Assembly: GCF_963676685.1 (NCBI RefSeq)
Contig: NC_092347.1
Span: 91,018,592 to 91,082,591 of the forward strand
DNA length: 64,000 nucleotides
Reading direction: 5' to 3'
Source of the DNA: Mytilus edulis
Lineage: Eukaryota > Mollusca > Bivalvia > Mytilida > Mytilidae
Below are positions 20,979-31,360 of this stretch, piece by piece (positions within the stretch are counted from its first letter, which is position 1; each line of letters starts with the position of its first letter). Made by a program: the position numbers and the translations under genes. The notes under the pieces were generated by a model. It was given only the letters and a program-made list of their open reading frames with translations. It did no database searches and was not told the origin of the DNA.

Positions 20979-23447
20979 ATGAAGATTACAATTTGTCTAC
21001 TGCTTGTCATCTGTAGCGCAGTCAGTGCCCATTTATCGTATGGTAGTGGAGGTGGATCAGGAGGTGGATGGAAAGGTGGATGGGGAGGTAGACATGGTGG
21101 AGGATGGGGAGGTGGACGTGGTGGTGGATGGGGAGGTGGACGTGGTGGTGGACGGGGAGGTGGACGTGGAGGTGGATGGGGAGGTGGACGTGGTGGTGGA
21201 TGGGGAGGTGGATGGGGAGGAAGATCATACGTAGGATCCGGACATGTTTATGTTGAAAGACAGCCTTGGTGGTATACCTATGGCGCTGGAGGCGCTGGAG
21301 GCGCTGGAGGCGCTGGAGGCGCTGGAGGCGCTGGAGGCGCTGGAGGCGCTGGGGGCGCTGGAGGAGCCGCCGGATTTGGTGGTGGATTCGGTAGTGGATT
21401 TGGTGGTGGTTACGGAAGTGGTTACGGAAGTGGTTACGGAAGTGGTTACGGAGGAGGTGGTTACGGGGGTGGTTCCGGAAATAGTAAAGGTATGATGATT
21501 GTAATTAAATCTTGTTATTATTATACCCTGACAATATGATATAAGCTACACTTGTGGTTTTTCTATTTGGTACTAACCAATATATGGAAATGATATTCTT
21601 TATTATTTCGTCCATTGGTTCTTATTGTGAAACATCATGAATAATAGTCTTTCTCGAAAGGAAAATATGAATCAACAAGTTTTTTTCTTCGTAGTTTATT
21701 CTTACATAACGCTCGTTTCAAACAGACGGTACAGGAATGAAGTTTTTTTTTCTTCTGAAATCTGAAACAAAAAGTGAAATCACAAAATTACTGAACTCCG
21801 TGTAAAATTCAAAACGGAAAGTCCCTAATCAATTGGCAAAACCAAATGACAAAACTAATAAACGAATGGACAACAACTGTCATATTCCTGACTTGGTACA
21901 GACATTTTCAAATGTTGAAAATTGTGGGTTTTATAGCGCTAAACCATTCACTTGGACGACAGTGCATCAATTTCAATTATAATGACAATAATTCATGAAC
22001 AACATATCACAAGCAGATTCTGCTCCAAATGTGGCACCCGTCGTGTTGCTCGTGTTGTTACAAAGTCGGTAAATAACATAATTTGGTAGGTCAGATTCGT
22101 GAATAGGGAAGGGGATTGTAGTTACGACATAAGGAACAGATCCGATATCATCTGTATAAAATGTCATAATGGGTTGCAGTATCTTCAGACTTATCAATAC
22201 TGAACGATTAAAAAATGTAAGATATGGTTATAATCAGCACTTCTGTGTTGACTTGAGTTATCATTGATATGTTCATTATTATAAATTAACTGTTTACAAA
22301 ACTTTGAATTTTCGAAATAGTAAGGCTTTTCTACCTAAGAAATTGATTACCTTAGCTGTATTTGGTAAAACATTTTGTTCCTCAATGCTCTTCAACTTCG
22401 TACTTTATTTGGTCTCTTTAACATTTTTGTATTCGAGCGTCACTGATGAGTCTGTTGAAGACAAAACGAGCGTCTGACGCAAATATAAAATTTCAATCCT
22501 GGTATCTATGATGAGTTTAAGGTAGCACAATACAAAGATTTTTTTACTTCCAATGCTGTAACTTTCTTATGAATGCATAGAAAATAATAAAAGAGGTATA
22601 TATAGATAGATAAAAGATTAATCTTTTAAATGAATGCAATATTTTTATTATGCAATCATTATGTAATCAATTATTATGTAATTAGTGGCAAAATCTGGGT
22701 AAGTTCACTTGAATGAATTTAGCTCTATCATCTCTTTAACTATACAGAAAATTTTAACAAAATCTTAATCAACACATCATGGGCTTCAAAAGGATGTCTC
22801 AGATTGTCTCTATTGTATTCCATTCTCTCATAAATCTCTAATTAGTGTAAACATTCTTACCACATAAAAGAAGATAATGTTTAATTAGGTGTAAAATTTG
22901 TTCTATACATTCTATCTGAAATCTGAGACACCCTTTTGTAGATAATGGCCATAGGAACAACATATAATAAAATCAACCCTCTAGGGATACCTATGCAGAA
23001 GCTAATTTCATTTGAAAGTGGAAATTTTGTTAAAAATATTTTAGACACAGTTAACATCATAATTTGTTACATAATTGTTGCATAATACTAACATTGCATT
23101 TATTTGAAAGAGTAATCTGTTAGCTATCAAAAACTACCACTTTTATACACTTTCAAGCATTATTAAGAAAGTTACAGCATTTTAAAACTTCGGAGTTGGA
23201 GTTATAAAATCTTTGTATTGTGCTACCTTAATTAGATGTTCTATGAATTAAAATAAATCATGGTTCATAAGACAACAATCGGACAAAACAATACCTAGAA
23301 CAGAGAACACAGAATGGAAGAAGCTTTTTCAAATGTAGTAGTTAATATTGCTAAAATCTTAAATTAAACATGTTTAACAAAATAAGTAACATTACAGCAC
23401 AAAATATTTTTTTTTCAATTTACATTTCATATATTGTAGGATATTAG
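20979..23447 (+). CDS. H1: secreted Gly/Trp/Arg-rich protein, paralogue of G
   Basis: The inferred CDS is join(20979..21489, 23440..23447), 172 aa. The ATG is one base inside exon 2 after TTCTATGGCAG. Residues 1-17 (MKITICLLLVICSAVSA) are a signal peptide differing from G1 at four places. Residues 31-82 alternate GGGW and GGGR; 83-92 are SYVGSGHVYV, the motif shared with G; then ERQPWWYTY; about 102-132 are GGA repeats; then GGF and GSGY repeats; the tail is NSKGY. The donor AAAG|GTATGA is phase 1, as in G. The last intron (1.95 kb) holds dispersed repeats and a TTAA foldback element. Secretion and repeats suggest an extracellular matrix role, perhaps in shell or mantle. The Trp/Arg-Gly block is unusual and could serve adhesion or interaction; that is inference. 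The acceptor before exon 2 has a weak pyrimidine tract. Confidence 0.8.
21282..21362 (+). repeat. (GGCGCTGGA)n coding microsatellite in H1
   Basis: Nine nearly perfect 9-bp repeats encode GAG in frame. The H2 copy has only three or four units. As the length is a multiple of three, slippage changes protein length without frameshift. Confidence 0.9.
21775..22135. repeat. dispersed repeats in H1 intron 2
   Basis: Contains GTCATATTCCTGACTTGGTA and GGCACCCGTCGTGTTGCTCG blocks found elsewhere in the window. The orthologous stretch in H2 is about 44670-45010. Confidence 0.6.
22437..22480 (+). ncRNA. hammerhead motif with G12 to A change
   Basis: Stem I GCGTCA/TGACGC is fully Watson-Crick. Core CTGATGA (22443-22449), stem II GTC/GAC and helix III ACGAGCGT are present, but the base after GAC is A (22463) instead of the catalytic G12. 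The corresponding part of unit 2 is deleted. Confidence 0.7.
22521..23227. mobile_element. TTAA-flanked foldback element in H1 intron 2
   Basis: The ends GGTAGCACAATACAAAGATT are inverted copies, with further inverted similarity over about 70 bp and again internally (GTCTCAGATT/AATCTGAGAC), so the element can fold on itself. TTAA is duplicated at 22517-22520 and 23228-23231. H2 has the empty site GAGTTTAATTAG at about 45172. No transposase is present. The terminal GGTAGCAC is shared with the 8293-10350 element. Confidence 0.85.
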
Positions 23448-23847
23448 ATACAGATTGTTTACCACAACGGACAATGGATGATGTTACTTTTTTAACATTC
23501 AGAATATTAAATATTATAGCTGCATTCAATTCGTGTCGATTTTTTTTCTAATCCAAGTTTATGGTAATTTCTTGGCTGTAGCGTATCTCGACTCAAAAGG
23601 CTGTGAATGTTGTTTGGAAAGAGAAGGCTATGATGAGTAGAAATTTATCCACTTCATGTTGTATTTGTTACCATCAGTTACGGCTCATCTAGTGAGTCCT
23701 AAAATATCATTCTTATAAATGTACGTTTGGTTCTTTCAATTTACAATCTGCCGTTTCAGAATGTAATTTCCGCTTTTTCCCTGTGGAAGACGCTTAATAC
23801 TTACATCACGCACATCCGCTCTCTCGCAATGACATATGAAAAATAAA
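23448..23847 (+). terminator. H1 3' UTR with possible AATAAA at 23842
   Basis: The sequence after the stop shares CAATGGATGATGT with the G 3' UTR. The first AATAAA seen is at 23842-23847, conserved at 45738-45743 in H2. The 3' end is inferred. Confidence 0.45.
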
Positions 23848-24182
23848 GTCAACAGTAGTATATCTCCATTCAAAAGTCATAAATCGTTTAAGAATGTTTT
23901 CTTCTGACGTTTTAGTCTCATCGAAATATCGTTCTGGAATAATTTCAAAAACATGTTATACAAGTGTAAAATATCAATGAATTAAAAAAACTATAATCAA
24001 ATTTAACTCTGTAAAATAATTGTGTATCTACAATAAGTAGGTTTTGAGTAATAACTTTTTTTTTATTATATTGCCATTAAAGTCAGTCTTTTTAGCCAAT
24101 ATTTTGAGAAAATGGGGGGAGGAATACAGGAAATGATTTTACCAGAAACATGTACATCCCATATCACTATTTTCTTTTCAAA

Positions 24183-24760
24183 GGAGTAGGTCTGGTAAGG
24201 ACCGATTTTGGCCTCAAATTTCAGGTTCATCTGATGAAAGATTTTGACCACTTTTTAAACACTCAAGTGTCTAATTCATTTGAATCAATTAGTTTATGTG
24301 AAAGATTTTAACTGATTAGACATTAAAAATGATCCGATTGAAGCTCAAATATGAAATATTTACCAAATATGCCGAAAAATGTCTCTTTTCAGATGGTTTT
24401 TGTTAAAAATGAAAGTGGCTGCATCCGTGTTTATCCTCAACCTTTATATATGTTATGTATGATCATAAAATACAACTTACATTTCAATATTAAGGATGAA
24501 CACGAATGCGGCCACTTTCGTTTTACACGAAAACCGTCTAAAATTTAACTAAAATGCTAGAATTGTGAAGATTTCAGTAGTTAAGCATGACTTTTTGGTG
24601 CTAGTACCCGATATATGTGCATTGTATTGTCAAAAACAGCCCATATTTATGTAGCAGAAGCATTCTACTGTCCAATAAAGAACTAAAAGTTTACATTTTA
24701 TCAATTTTGTAAAACTGCTATATTTTGGGGCCAAAACACGGGTCTAACTGGACCTACTCC
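24183..24760. mobile_element. TIR element with GGAGTAGGTC ends
   Basis: The left end GGAGTAGGTC is matched by GACCTACTCC at the right end, and the interior has an inverted pair around GCATCCGTG and CACGAATGC. It occurs at the same site in unit 2 (46084-46654), so it predates that duplication. The open frames inside are short and I judge them non-coding. Confidence 0.65.
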
Positions 24761-25429
24761 TTTCTTAGATATGTATTTTTCCAATCATTAATAACAAAGA
24801 AGTTGAAATAATATGCATTTTTTTCTTAAAACAGAAAATCAGAAAACAAAGGTGGCAGCATGGTTAATTTGACACAAAAAAAAATCATGTGATATATATT
24901 CTTATATTAATACCTACCTATAGTTTTTTTAAGTTAAATTTATACAGATTGTTCCACTTCATCTTTATTGAAAGTATGAATAAAAGTTAAATTGTTTCAC
25001 GATAATGACCCATGAGAAACATTGCGTGACAGTAAACAGACAGATAAATACTACGGAAATTACAAAGAACAAGAGGAAACGGAAGCTTTTGATATTTGCA
25101 CGATTGAAGTCAAAGCCAGTATGTAACTTCTAAAAGATAGGGATAGTGAATATGAAAATAAATAGATATGATATTGATTAATTATAGTACTTGTTTTTAA
25201 TAATAATCTCATATATTAGATTGGACAGTATGACTGCACTCATTGCTAATAATATCTAGAGCACAATATGATAGTTGTCCTTAGTATTTGTTCCTTATGA
25301 CTACATTGTATCATACGTTGCATTATGGTTAATTAATGTATGTTCTGCTATATTATTAAATACCGAGATGAAAGAAATAAGGATTGTCTTTTGTTTGAAT
25401 TTGGTGTTGATGGCAAATCTTTTAAAAGA
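24761..25429. other. intergenic, no gene seen
   Basis: Sequence conserved with 46655-46902 and 47629-48040 in unit 2, between which unit 2 has an insertion. No coding or RNA feature is recognised. Confidence 0.45.
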
Positions 25430-25700
25430 TTGATGAAAGATACCAGAGGGAAAGTCAAACTCCTTTATCGAAAATAAACTGACAACGCCCTGGCAAAAAA
25501 TAAAAGAGACAAACAGACAAATAATAGTACTATGACACAACTTAGAAAAATAAAGACTAAGTAACACGAACCCCATCAAAACCTAGGGGTGATCTCAGGT
25601 GCTCCGGAAGGGTTAAGCAGATCCTGCCCCACATGTGGCACCCGTCGTCTTGCTTATGATATTACAAATCCGGTAAATAGTATAATTCAGTAGGTCACAT
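25430..25700. repeat. dispersed repeat at unit 1/2 junction
   Basis: Same repeat as at 6231-6500, with AAAGTCAAACTC, ACTGACAACGCC and CTCCGGAAGGGTTAAGC. The equivalent at 48045-48240 marks the unit 2/3 junction. Unequal crossover between such repeats could have made the array. Confidence 0.65.
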
Positions 25701-26504
25701 GGAAGTTCACAATTAAGAAGCTGAAATCATCTCTTTTATTTTCGTAAAGTTTTGTTTGCAACCGACCCTCATTGTCAATTTCTAGATTTAAGTCAAGATA
25801 TGAGGCAGACTGTATCGGTAGTACCCTTCATCTCTAGTTCGATTGGATAGATTTGCTCAACATAGTCACGTCTTTTTAGTTATTCACAAAGTACATAAAA
25901 ACGCTGAATTTAAAGGTAAGATATAACGCGACGCTTGTCTGATCTTGACGATCAAATTTAACGCTCAATGTTGCTATGTATTCATTGTAGCTAACTCAAT
26001 GACTCTAATTCTTTTATTCATACTAGGACGATCTTCAATAAGATCGTATTTTCATGAAACATTCCTCTGACCGGTTTTTGTTTAAATGACTGCATTTTTA
26101 TTTATTTGTTTTCCAAAATTCACCATTCTTTAATTTTAATGTCCACGTTTACAAATAAACGGCAAAAGATATATCTGGCTTTTTTTTAATGATAAATCAA
26201 ACGTTAAAAAGGCGTTTGTTTTAACAACAACCTTTATAATAAAAGTAACACAGTACAAGTAATGTCAGTCTTTGACTTATAACAATTTATCTTATGAAAA
26301 TAATCGTGGTTTTTTTTCTAAAATTAATCTTTTATAATTTTGATTAATCGTTAAAAAAATAACAGATAAAGGCTTTATTTGTAAATATTCGTTATGAAGC
26401 TTAATAATTCATCTTTTTGGGGTTATTTTTTTGTTGCTTGTCTAATACATCTTTTTTTTAATTTCCAAATGTGTATTATATAAGCCTTCTAGAATCAAAC
26501 ATTC
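25701..26504 (+). promoter_or_regulatory. G2 upstream region and core promoter
   Basis: TATATAA at 26477-26483 and initiator A at 26505. The upstream region is similar to unit 1 but lacks its 1.1-kb repeat insertion, so it probably represents the older arrangement. Confidence 0.7.
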
Positions 26505-26538
26505 AGTACCCATCAGGCCATCGTATCAAATCAAACAA
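26505..26538 (+). other. G2 exon 1 (5' UTR)
   Basis: The leader ends at CAAACAA|GTAAGT, one base shorter than in G1. It contains no ATG. Confidence 0.6.
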
Positions 26539-26618
26539 GTAAGTACATTTAAATTTTCTATTTTGTAAATCATTTGCTCTGTTAGTTTTACACTAACTGT
26601 ATGTTATGTTGTGAACCA

Positions 26619-27593
26619 GAAGGTTTAGTCATCTTGTCAAGAATCGGTAATGCAGGGAAAAGTTTAGTCTTCTTGTCAAGTATCGGTAATGCAGGGAAAA
26701 GTTAAGTCTTCTTGTCAAGTATCGGTAATGCAGGGAAAAGTTAAGTCTTCTTGTCAAGTATCGACAATGAAAATAAACGTTTAGTCGTCTTGTCAAGAAT
26801 CGGCAATGAAAGGAAAGGTTTAGTCTTCTTGTCAAGTATCGGCAATGAAAGGAAAGGTTTAGTCTTCTTGTCAAGAATCGGCAGTGCAGGGAAAAGTTAA
26901 GTCGTCTTGTCAAGAATCGGCAATGCAGGGAAAAGTTTAGTCGTCTTGTCAAGAATCGGCAATGCAGGGAAAAGTTTAGTCTTTTGTCAAGAATCGGCAA
27001 TGTAGGGAAAAGTTTAGTCTTCTGTCAAGAATCGGCAATGAAGGGAAAAGTTTAGTCGTCTTGTCAAGAATCGGCAATGCAGGGAAAAGTTTAGTCTTCT
27101 TGTCAAGAATCGGCAATGTAGGGAAAAGTTTAGTCTTCTGTCAAGAATCGGCAATGTAGGGAAAAGTTTAGTCGTCTTGTCAAGAATCGGCAATGCAGGG
27201 AAAAGCTTAGTCTTCTTGTCAAGAATCGGCAATGCAGGGAAAAGTTTAGTCTTCTTGTCAAGAATCGGCAATGTAGGGAAAAGTTCAAGTCTTCTGTCAA
27301 GAATCGGCAATGCAGGGAAAAGTTTAGTCGTCTTGTCAAGAATCGGCAATGCAGGGAAAAGTTTAGTCGTCTTGTCAAGAATCGGCAATGCAGGGAAAAG
27401 TTTAGTCGTCTTGTCAAGAATCGGCAATGAAAGGAAATATTTAGTCTTCTTGTCAAGAATCGGCAATGCAGGGAAAAGTTTAGTCTTCTTGTCAAGAATC
27501 GGCAATGTAGGGAAAAGTTTAGTCTTCTGTCAAGAATCGGCAATGCAGGGAAAAGTTTAGTCGTCTTGTCAAGTATCGGCAATGTAGGGAAAA
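26619..27593. repeat. 39-bp minisatellite in G2 intron 1 (about 25 copies)
   Basis: Same family and position as in G1, but units favour GAATCGGC and GCAGGG, many have GTCGTCTTG, and several carry GAAAGGAAAGG. A few units are one or two bases short (TCTTCTGTCAAG), which shifts the frame and ends the apparent open frames. Confidence 0.95.
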
Positions 27594-28704
27594 TGACGAG
27601 AATACCTGCATTGCTGTATTTGAGTAAACACGGTGTTTTATTTAAACGATTTTCATTAAATATTAGAACAGTTATTTTTATGTCTTCTTTATCTAAAAAT
27701 CAAAAATGTATAATTACTTTTTTAATCGAAGTTTGATGATATAGAACATTTTTTTTTTTAAATATTTGACTTACATTTGAAACAGTCGGTTGAATGTGCG
27801 AAAGACTGATATCTAATTTCTAATTTCAAAAATAATGTTTTGTTTTTGTAAATGTTTTTTTCTTCAGTTTTTTACCTTAACAAGCGATGTTTTCATCTGA
27901 AATTGTTTGTTATATTTGTAACTGTACTCCAAAAAAGGTAATCAGATTCGATTCATATAAAAATGTCGTACATACACGTTTTTAACATTTCTAGCACTTA
28001 CGGAAAACAACATGTCCTTTTGGTTAATTCGCTGTACAAAAAGTACACGTTCTTATTTATGTTTTTTATATTCGATGTATTTCTGTTTTGTCATTCAGTG
28101 TGGGATTTGTGAAACGTATATTTGCAAATTTTACTCCACGTAGGTTATTAATTGAAATTGTATCTATATACCACTTTCGAGTTCATCCGTCACAAGAAAA
28201 AAACTCGTCAAATATGCACGCCTTTTTGACGTCATTTACCAGATAAAGGGGATCGTCTATATCCCTGCACTATTAACGTTGATCAAACGTCTTAGTGATC
28301 GTCAATGTGCAGGATAAACTAGCAATTATATTACGAGGAAGTGACGAGGCCCCAAAGCGCTAAACGCACAAGTGATGTGCACAAAGTTTTTGACGGAAAT
28401 GCATCGAACTCGAAAGTTGTATATTGCTTAATGACATTTCATTATGGATAATAAATTTGTTATAAAGTGACCAAATGAAGAATTTGTCCCTCTATCCTGA
28501 TTTCTATAATGAACGTTCAATATTTGACTTTTTGGAAGCTTTTGAAAAAAAATTAAATTTGTATCTAAATTTTATTGTACTTTCGGTTGAGGTGTCCAGT
28601 TATCCGTGTTATCAAATGCGCCTTAAGATCAATTCAATTTTGCTCAAGCAAGCTATTCCCATTCACTAAGAAAATATAATAAAAATATGATGTTACAAGT
28701 ATCA
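27594..28704. other. G2 intron 1, unremarkable part
   Basis: Relative to units 1 and 3 it lacks about 0.4 kb near 27775, where GACTTA meets CATTTGAAAC. No gene is seen. Confidence 0.5.
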
Positions 28705-29166
28705 ATGGCAAGCCGTCTTCGTCAAAACTATGTTTAAAACCATTTTCCGAAAAATTTACACACTGAGAATAAAAACTTCAAAACACACACTGAGAATTAA
28801 AAATTAGACACTGTGAATTTATAAAGACGCACTGAGATTACAAAAAAATGAAAAACAAACACTGAGAATTAAAATTTACACACTTAGATTTTATAAAGAC
28901 TCACTGAGATTACAAAAAATGAAAAACACACACTGAGAATTGAAAATTACAATTGTGTAATTAACAACTCTCTATGTGTGTTTTAATTTTTTTTTCGTCT
29001 CAGTGTGTAATTTTGAATTCTTCCTTTTTTTAATCTCAGTGTGTAAATTTCAAATCTCAGTGTGTTATTTCAGGTTTTTAAATCTCAGTGTGTTTTTTTT
29101 TAATTGTCAGTGTGTATTTTTTCGAAAAAGGGTTTGAACATAGTTTTGACGAGAACAGCTTGTCAT
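28705..29166. repeat. foldback element, unit 2 copy
   Basis: Orthologue of 5547-6009 with the same inverted ends (ATGGCAAGC / GCTTGTCAT) and ACACACTGAGA clusters. Confidence 0.75.
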
Positions 29167-29427
29167 AATTATCCTTTTGATTCAGATTCATTTGTATTTT
29201 ATGGAATAGACATATATATCTATAATTAGATGGATAAAAGTGATTCATTTCATCACATATGAATAAGAACAAAGTTTTAAATATACAGTATTATTTTCTG
29301 TACATATTTATAAATGCATTAATACCTGGCACCAAAACAATAGAGTCTGAGTTATTTCAAAATTGAAACTAATGAGTGCTAAATCATTTAATAAGAATTG
29401 ATTAAGTTGTTCTTCGTTTACCGCAGA

Positions 29428-30288
29428 ATGAAGATCGCAATCTGTCTATTCCTTGCCATCTGTAGCGCTGTAAGCGCCTCCTATAAAGGTGGATACGGTG
29501 GATACGGAGGAGGTGGATATGGATACGGTGGATACGGCGGTGGTGGATATGGATATGGAGGTGGATTGGGATATGGAGGATGGGGCGTAGGAGGTGGATA
29601 TGGAGGTGGATCATACGTAGGAGCCGGACAAGTATTCGTTGTAAGAGGAGGACCATATTATGGCGGTTATGGTGGTGGATATGGAGGTGGATTCGGATAC
29701 GGTGGATACGGTGGTGGTGGATACGGATACGGTGGATACGGTGGTGCTGGATACGGATACGGTGGATACGGTGGTGCTGGATACGGATACGGTGGTTATG
29801 GTGGTTCAAAGAAAGGTAAGATAATTTTCTATTTAATATTTTTCATAATTTATCCCTGGTCGTATTTCATCTTAATATATACGTTTTTTTTTTGTATGAT
29901 TTGAACAGATGGAAAGACAAGAAATTGCAAATTTCCCATACATTCCTGTTAAACACTTACTTTGTATAGCAAAACGTTAAAAAGTGAATAAAATTTGTTG
30001 TCGTCATATGTTATTCATATATGCATAGCTGTTTTAAATAGTAAAGACAAGAAAAAATGATTTACATATGCATCAAAAATATAATATGCCAACATGACCG
30101 AAACAGCAAACGAACAGTTTAAAGAATGCGATTGTCAGAAGATATGCTGGGATAAAAACCTCATTAGTTGCTTAAGTTTAGAATTTAACACAATTGCAAC
30201 TAACAGGTAAGAAGATACAAAATATATTTTTGTAAGGTCGGTATTTTGCAGTAAAATTACCTTTTTTTCTATTGCAGGTTATTATTGA
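29428..30288 (+). CDS. G2: secreted Gly/Tyr-rich shematrin-like protein (exons 2-3)
   Basis: The inferred CDS is join(29428..29815, 30278..30288), 132 aa. The signal peptide MKIAICLFLAICSAVSA is followed by SYKGGYGGYGGGG, then alternating GYG and GGY blocks, the shared motif SYVGAGQVFVV at residues 62-72, RGGPYY at 73-78, and three GYGYGGYGG-type repeats at 99-126. The tail SKKGYY is completed by exon 3 (AAAG|GT TAT TAT TGA). The terminal Lys/Tyr cluster is the feature most like shematrins. The predicted protein is identical to G3 despite about 23 kb separation. The position homologous to the G1 AATAAA is mutated. Confidence 0.87.
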
Positions 30289-30735
30289 AGATCCTAACCC
30301 AGAATGAGCAATGGATGATGTATAAACATTTGTCTTGAAATATAACCTTCGCATTTAACTTGTGTTGAAATTTCTTCCACGAGTCCATAATTGCTTCTAA
30401 AGTTTTGTAACATCTTTAGACTCAAATCGCAAAGAGAACGTCTTATTCCGATTATGTAGTGTAGTTAATCATATATCTTTACAGATGAATTATAGCATAA
30501 CTCTATTCTTATCAACAGTTCAACCTAATCTATAGGGGCACAATTGTTTCATGCAAATCATTTGATACAAGATACACAACAGAGTTTCAATTATTATTTT
30601 TTGGTACAGCTTAACTAATTTTCTTATCCCAGGCATATATTACCTTAGCCGTATTTGGCACAACTTTTTGGAATTTTGGATCCTCATTGCTCTTCAACTT
30701 TGTACTTGTTTGGCTTTATAAATATTTTGACATGA

Positions 30736-30779
30736 GCGTCACTGATGAGTCTTATGTAGACGAAACGCGCGTCTGGCGT
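30736..30779 (+). ncRNA. hammerhead ribozyme motif, unit 2 orthologue of copy 1 (intact)
   Basis: Identical to 7936-7979 in every paired and core position; C17 is at 30773. It lies about 450 bp past the G2 stop codon on the same strand. Confidence 0.85.
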
Positions 30780-31111
30780 ACTAAATTATAATCCTTGTAT
30801 ATTTGATAACTATTTACACCACTTGGTCGATGTCACTGCTGGTGAAAGTTTCGTCCCCGAGGGTATCACCAGCCCAGTAGTCAATATTTCGGTGCTGACA
30901 TGAATTTCAATAATGTGGTCATTTTTATAAATTTCCTGTTTACTAAACTTTTATTTTGTTCTTTTTTACACTGGATCTCCGTTTACTTTTTCCCAGAAAC
31001 TTAGACAAAAGTCACATCTGCTCCACTATCTGTTTCTACCTTCACATTCACATCATCAATTCTCACCGTCATTGTTTTTTCAATGTCTTAAATGCTATGT
31101 ATGGTCTTCAC

Positions 31112-31360
31112 TTAGCGTATTCTCAGTATGTGCTTGACAGATCCTTCAATACAATCCTTATACCACATCTTCTTTATTTTATATTCGTCGTCATCTTTAT
31201 CATAGTCTGATAGATCTGTATTTGAATAAGTTTCATTTTTATCTTCTGTTGTTTGCTCCACATTTGTTCTTCTTTTTTTATTGGGGATGTCAACGAGTAC
31301 TCGAGTATCGCTAGTTACATGTAGTACCGAGAATCGGTAACCTAATGATATACTCGACAT
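31112..31360 (-). CDS. hypothetical 82-aa ORF, unit 2 copy
   Basis: Orthologue of 10375-10617 with two extra codons near residue 13 and several substitutions; start and stop are retained. The family is not recognised; it is probably a transposon remnant. Confidence 0.25.
   Translation of the reverse strand: MSSISLGYRFSVLHVTSDTRVLVDIPNKKRRTNVEQTTEDKNETYSNTDLSDYDKDDDEYKIKKMWYKDCIEGSVKHILRIR

Noticed and set aside
24351-24548. 65-codon frame, also at 46246-46446
   Set aside because: It lies inside a foldback TIR element and has no recognisable protein similarity.
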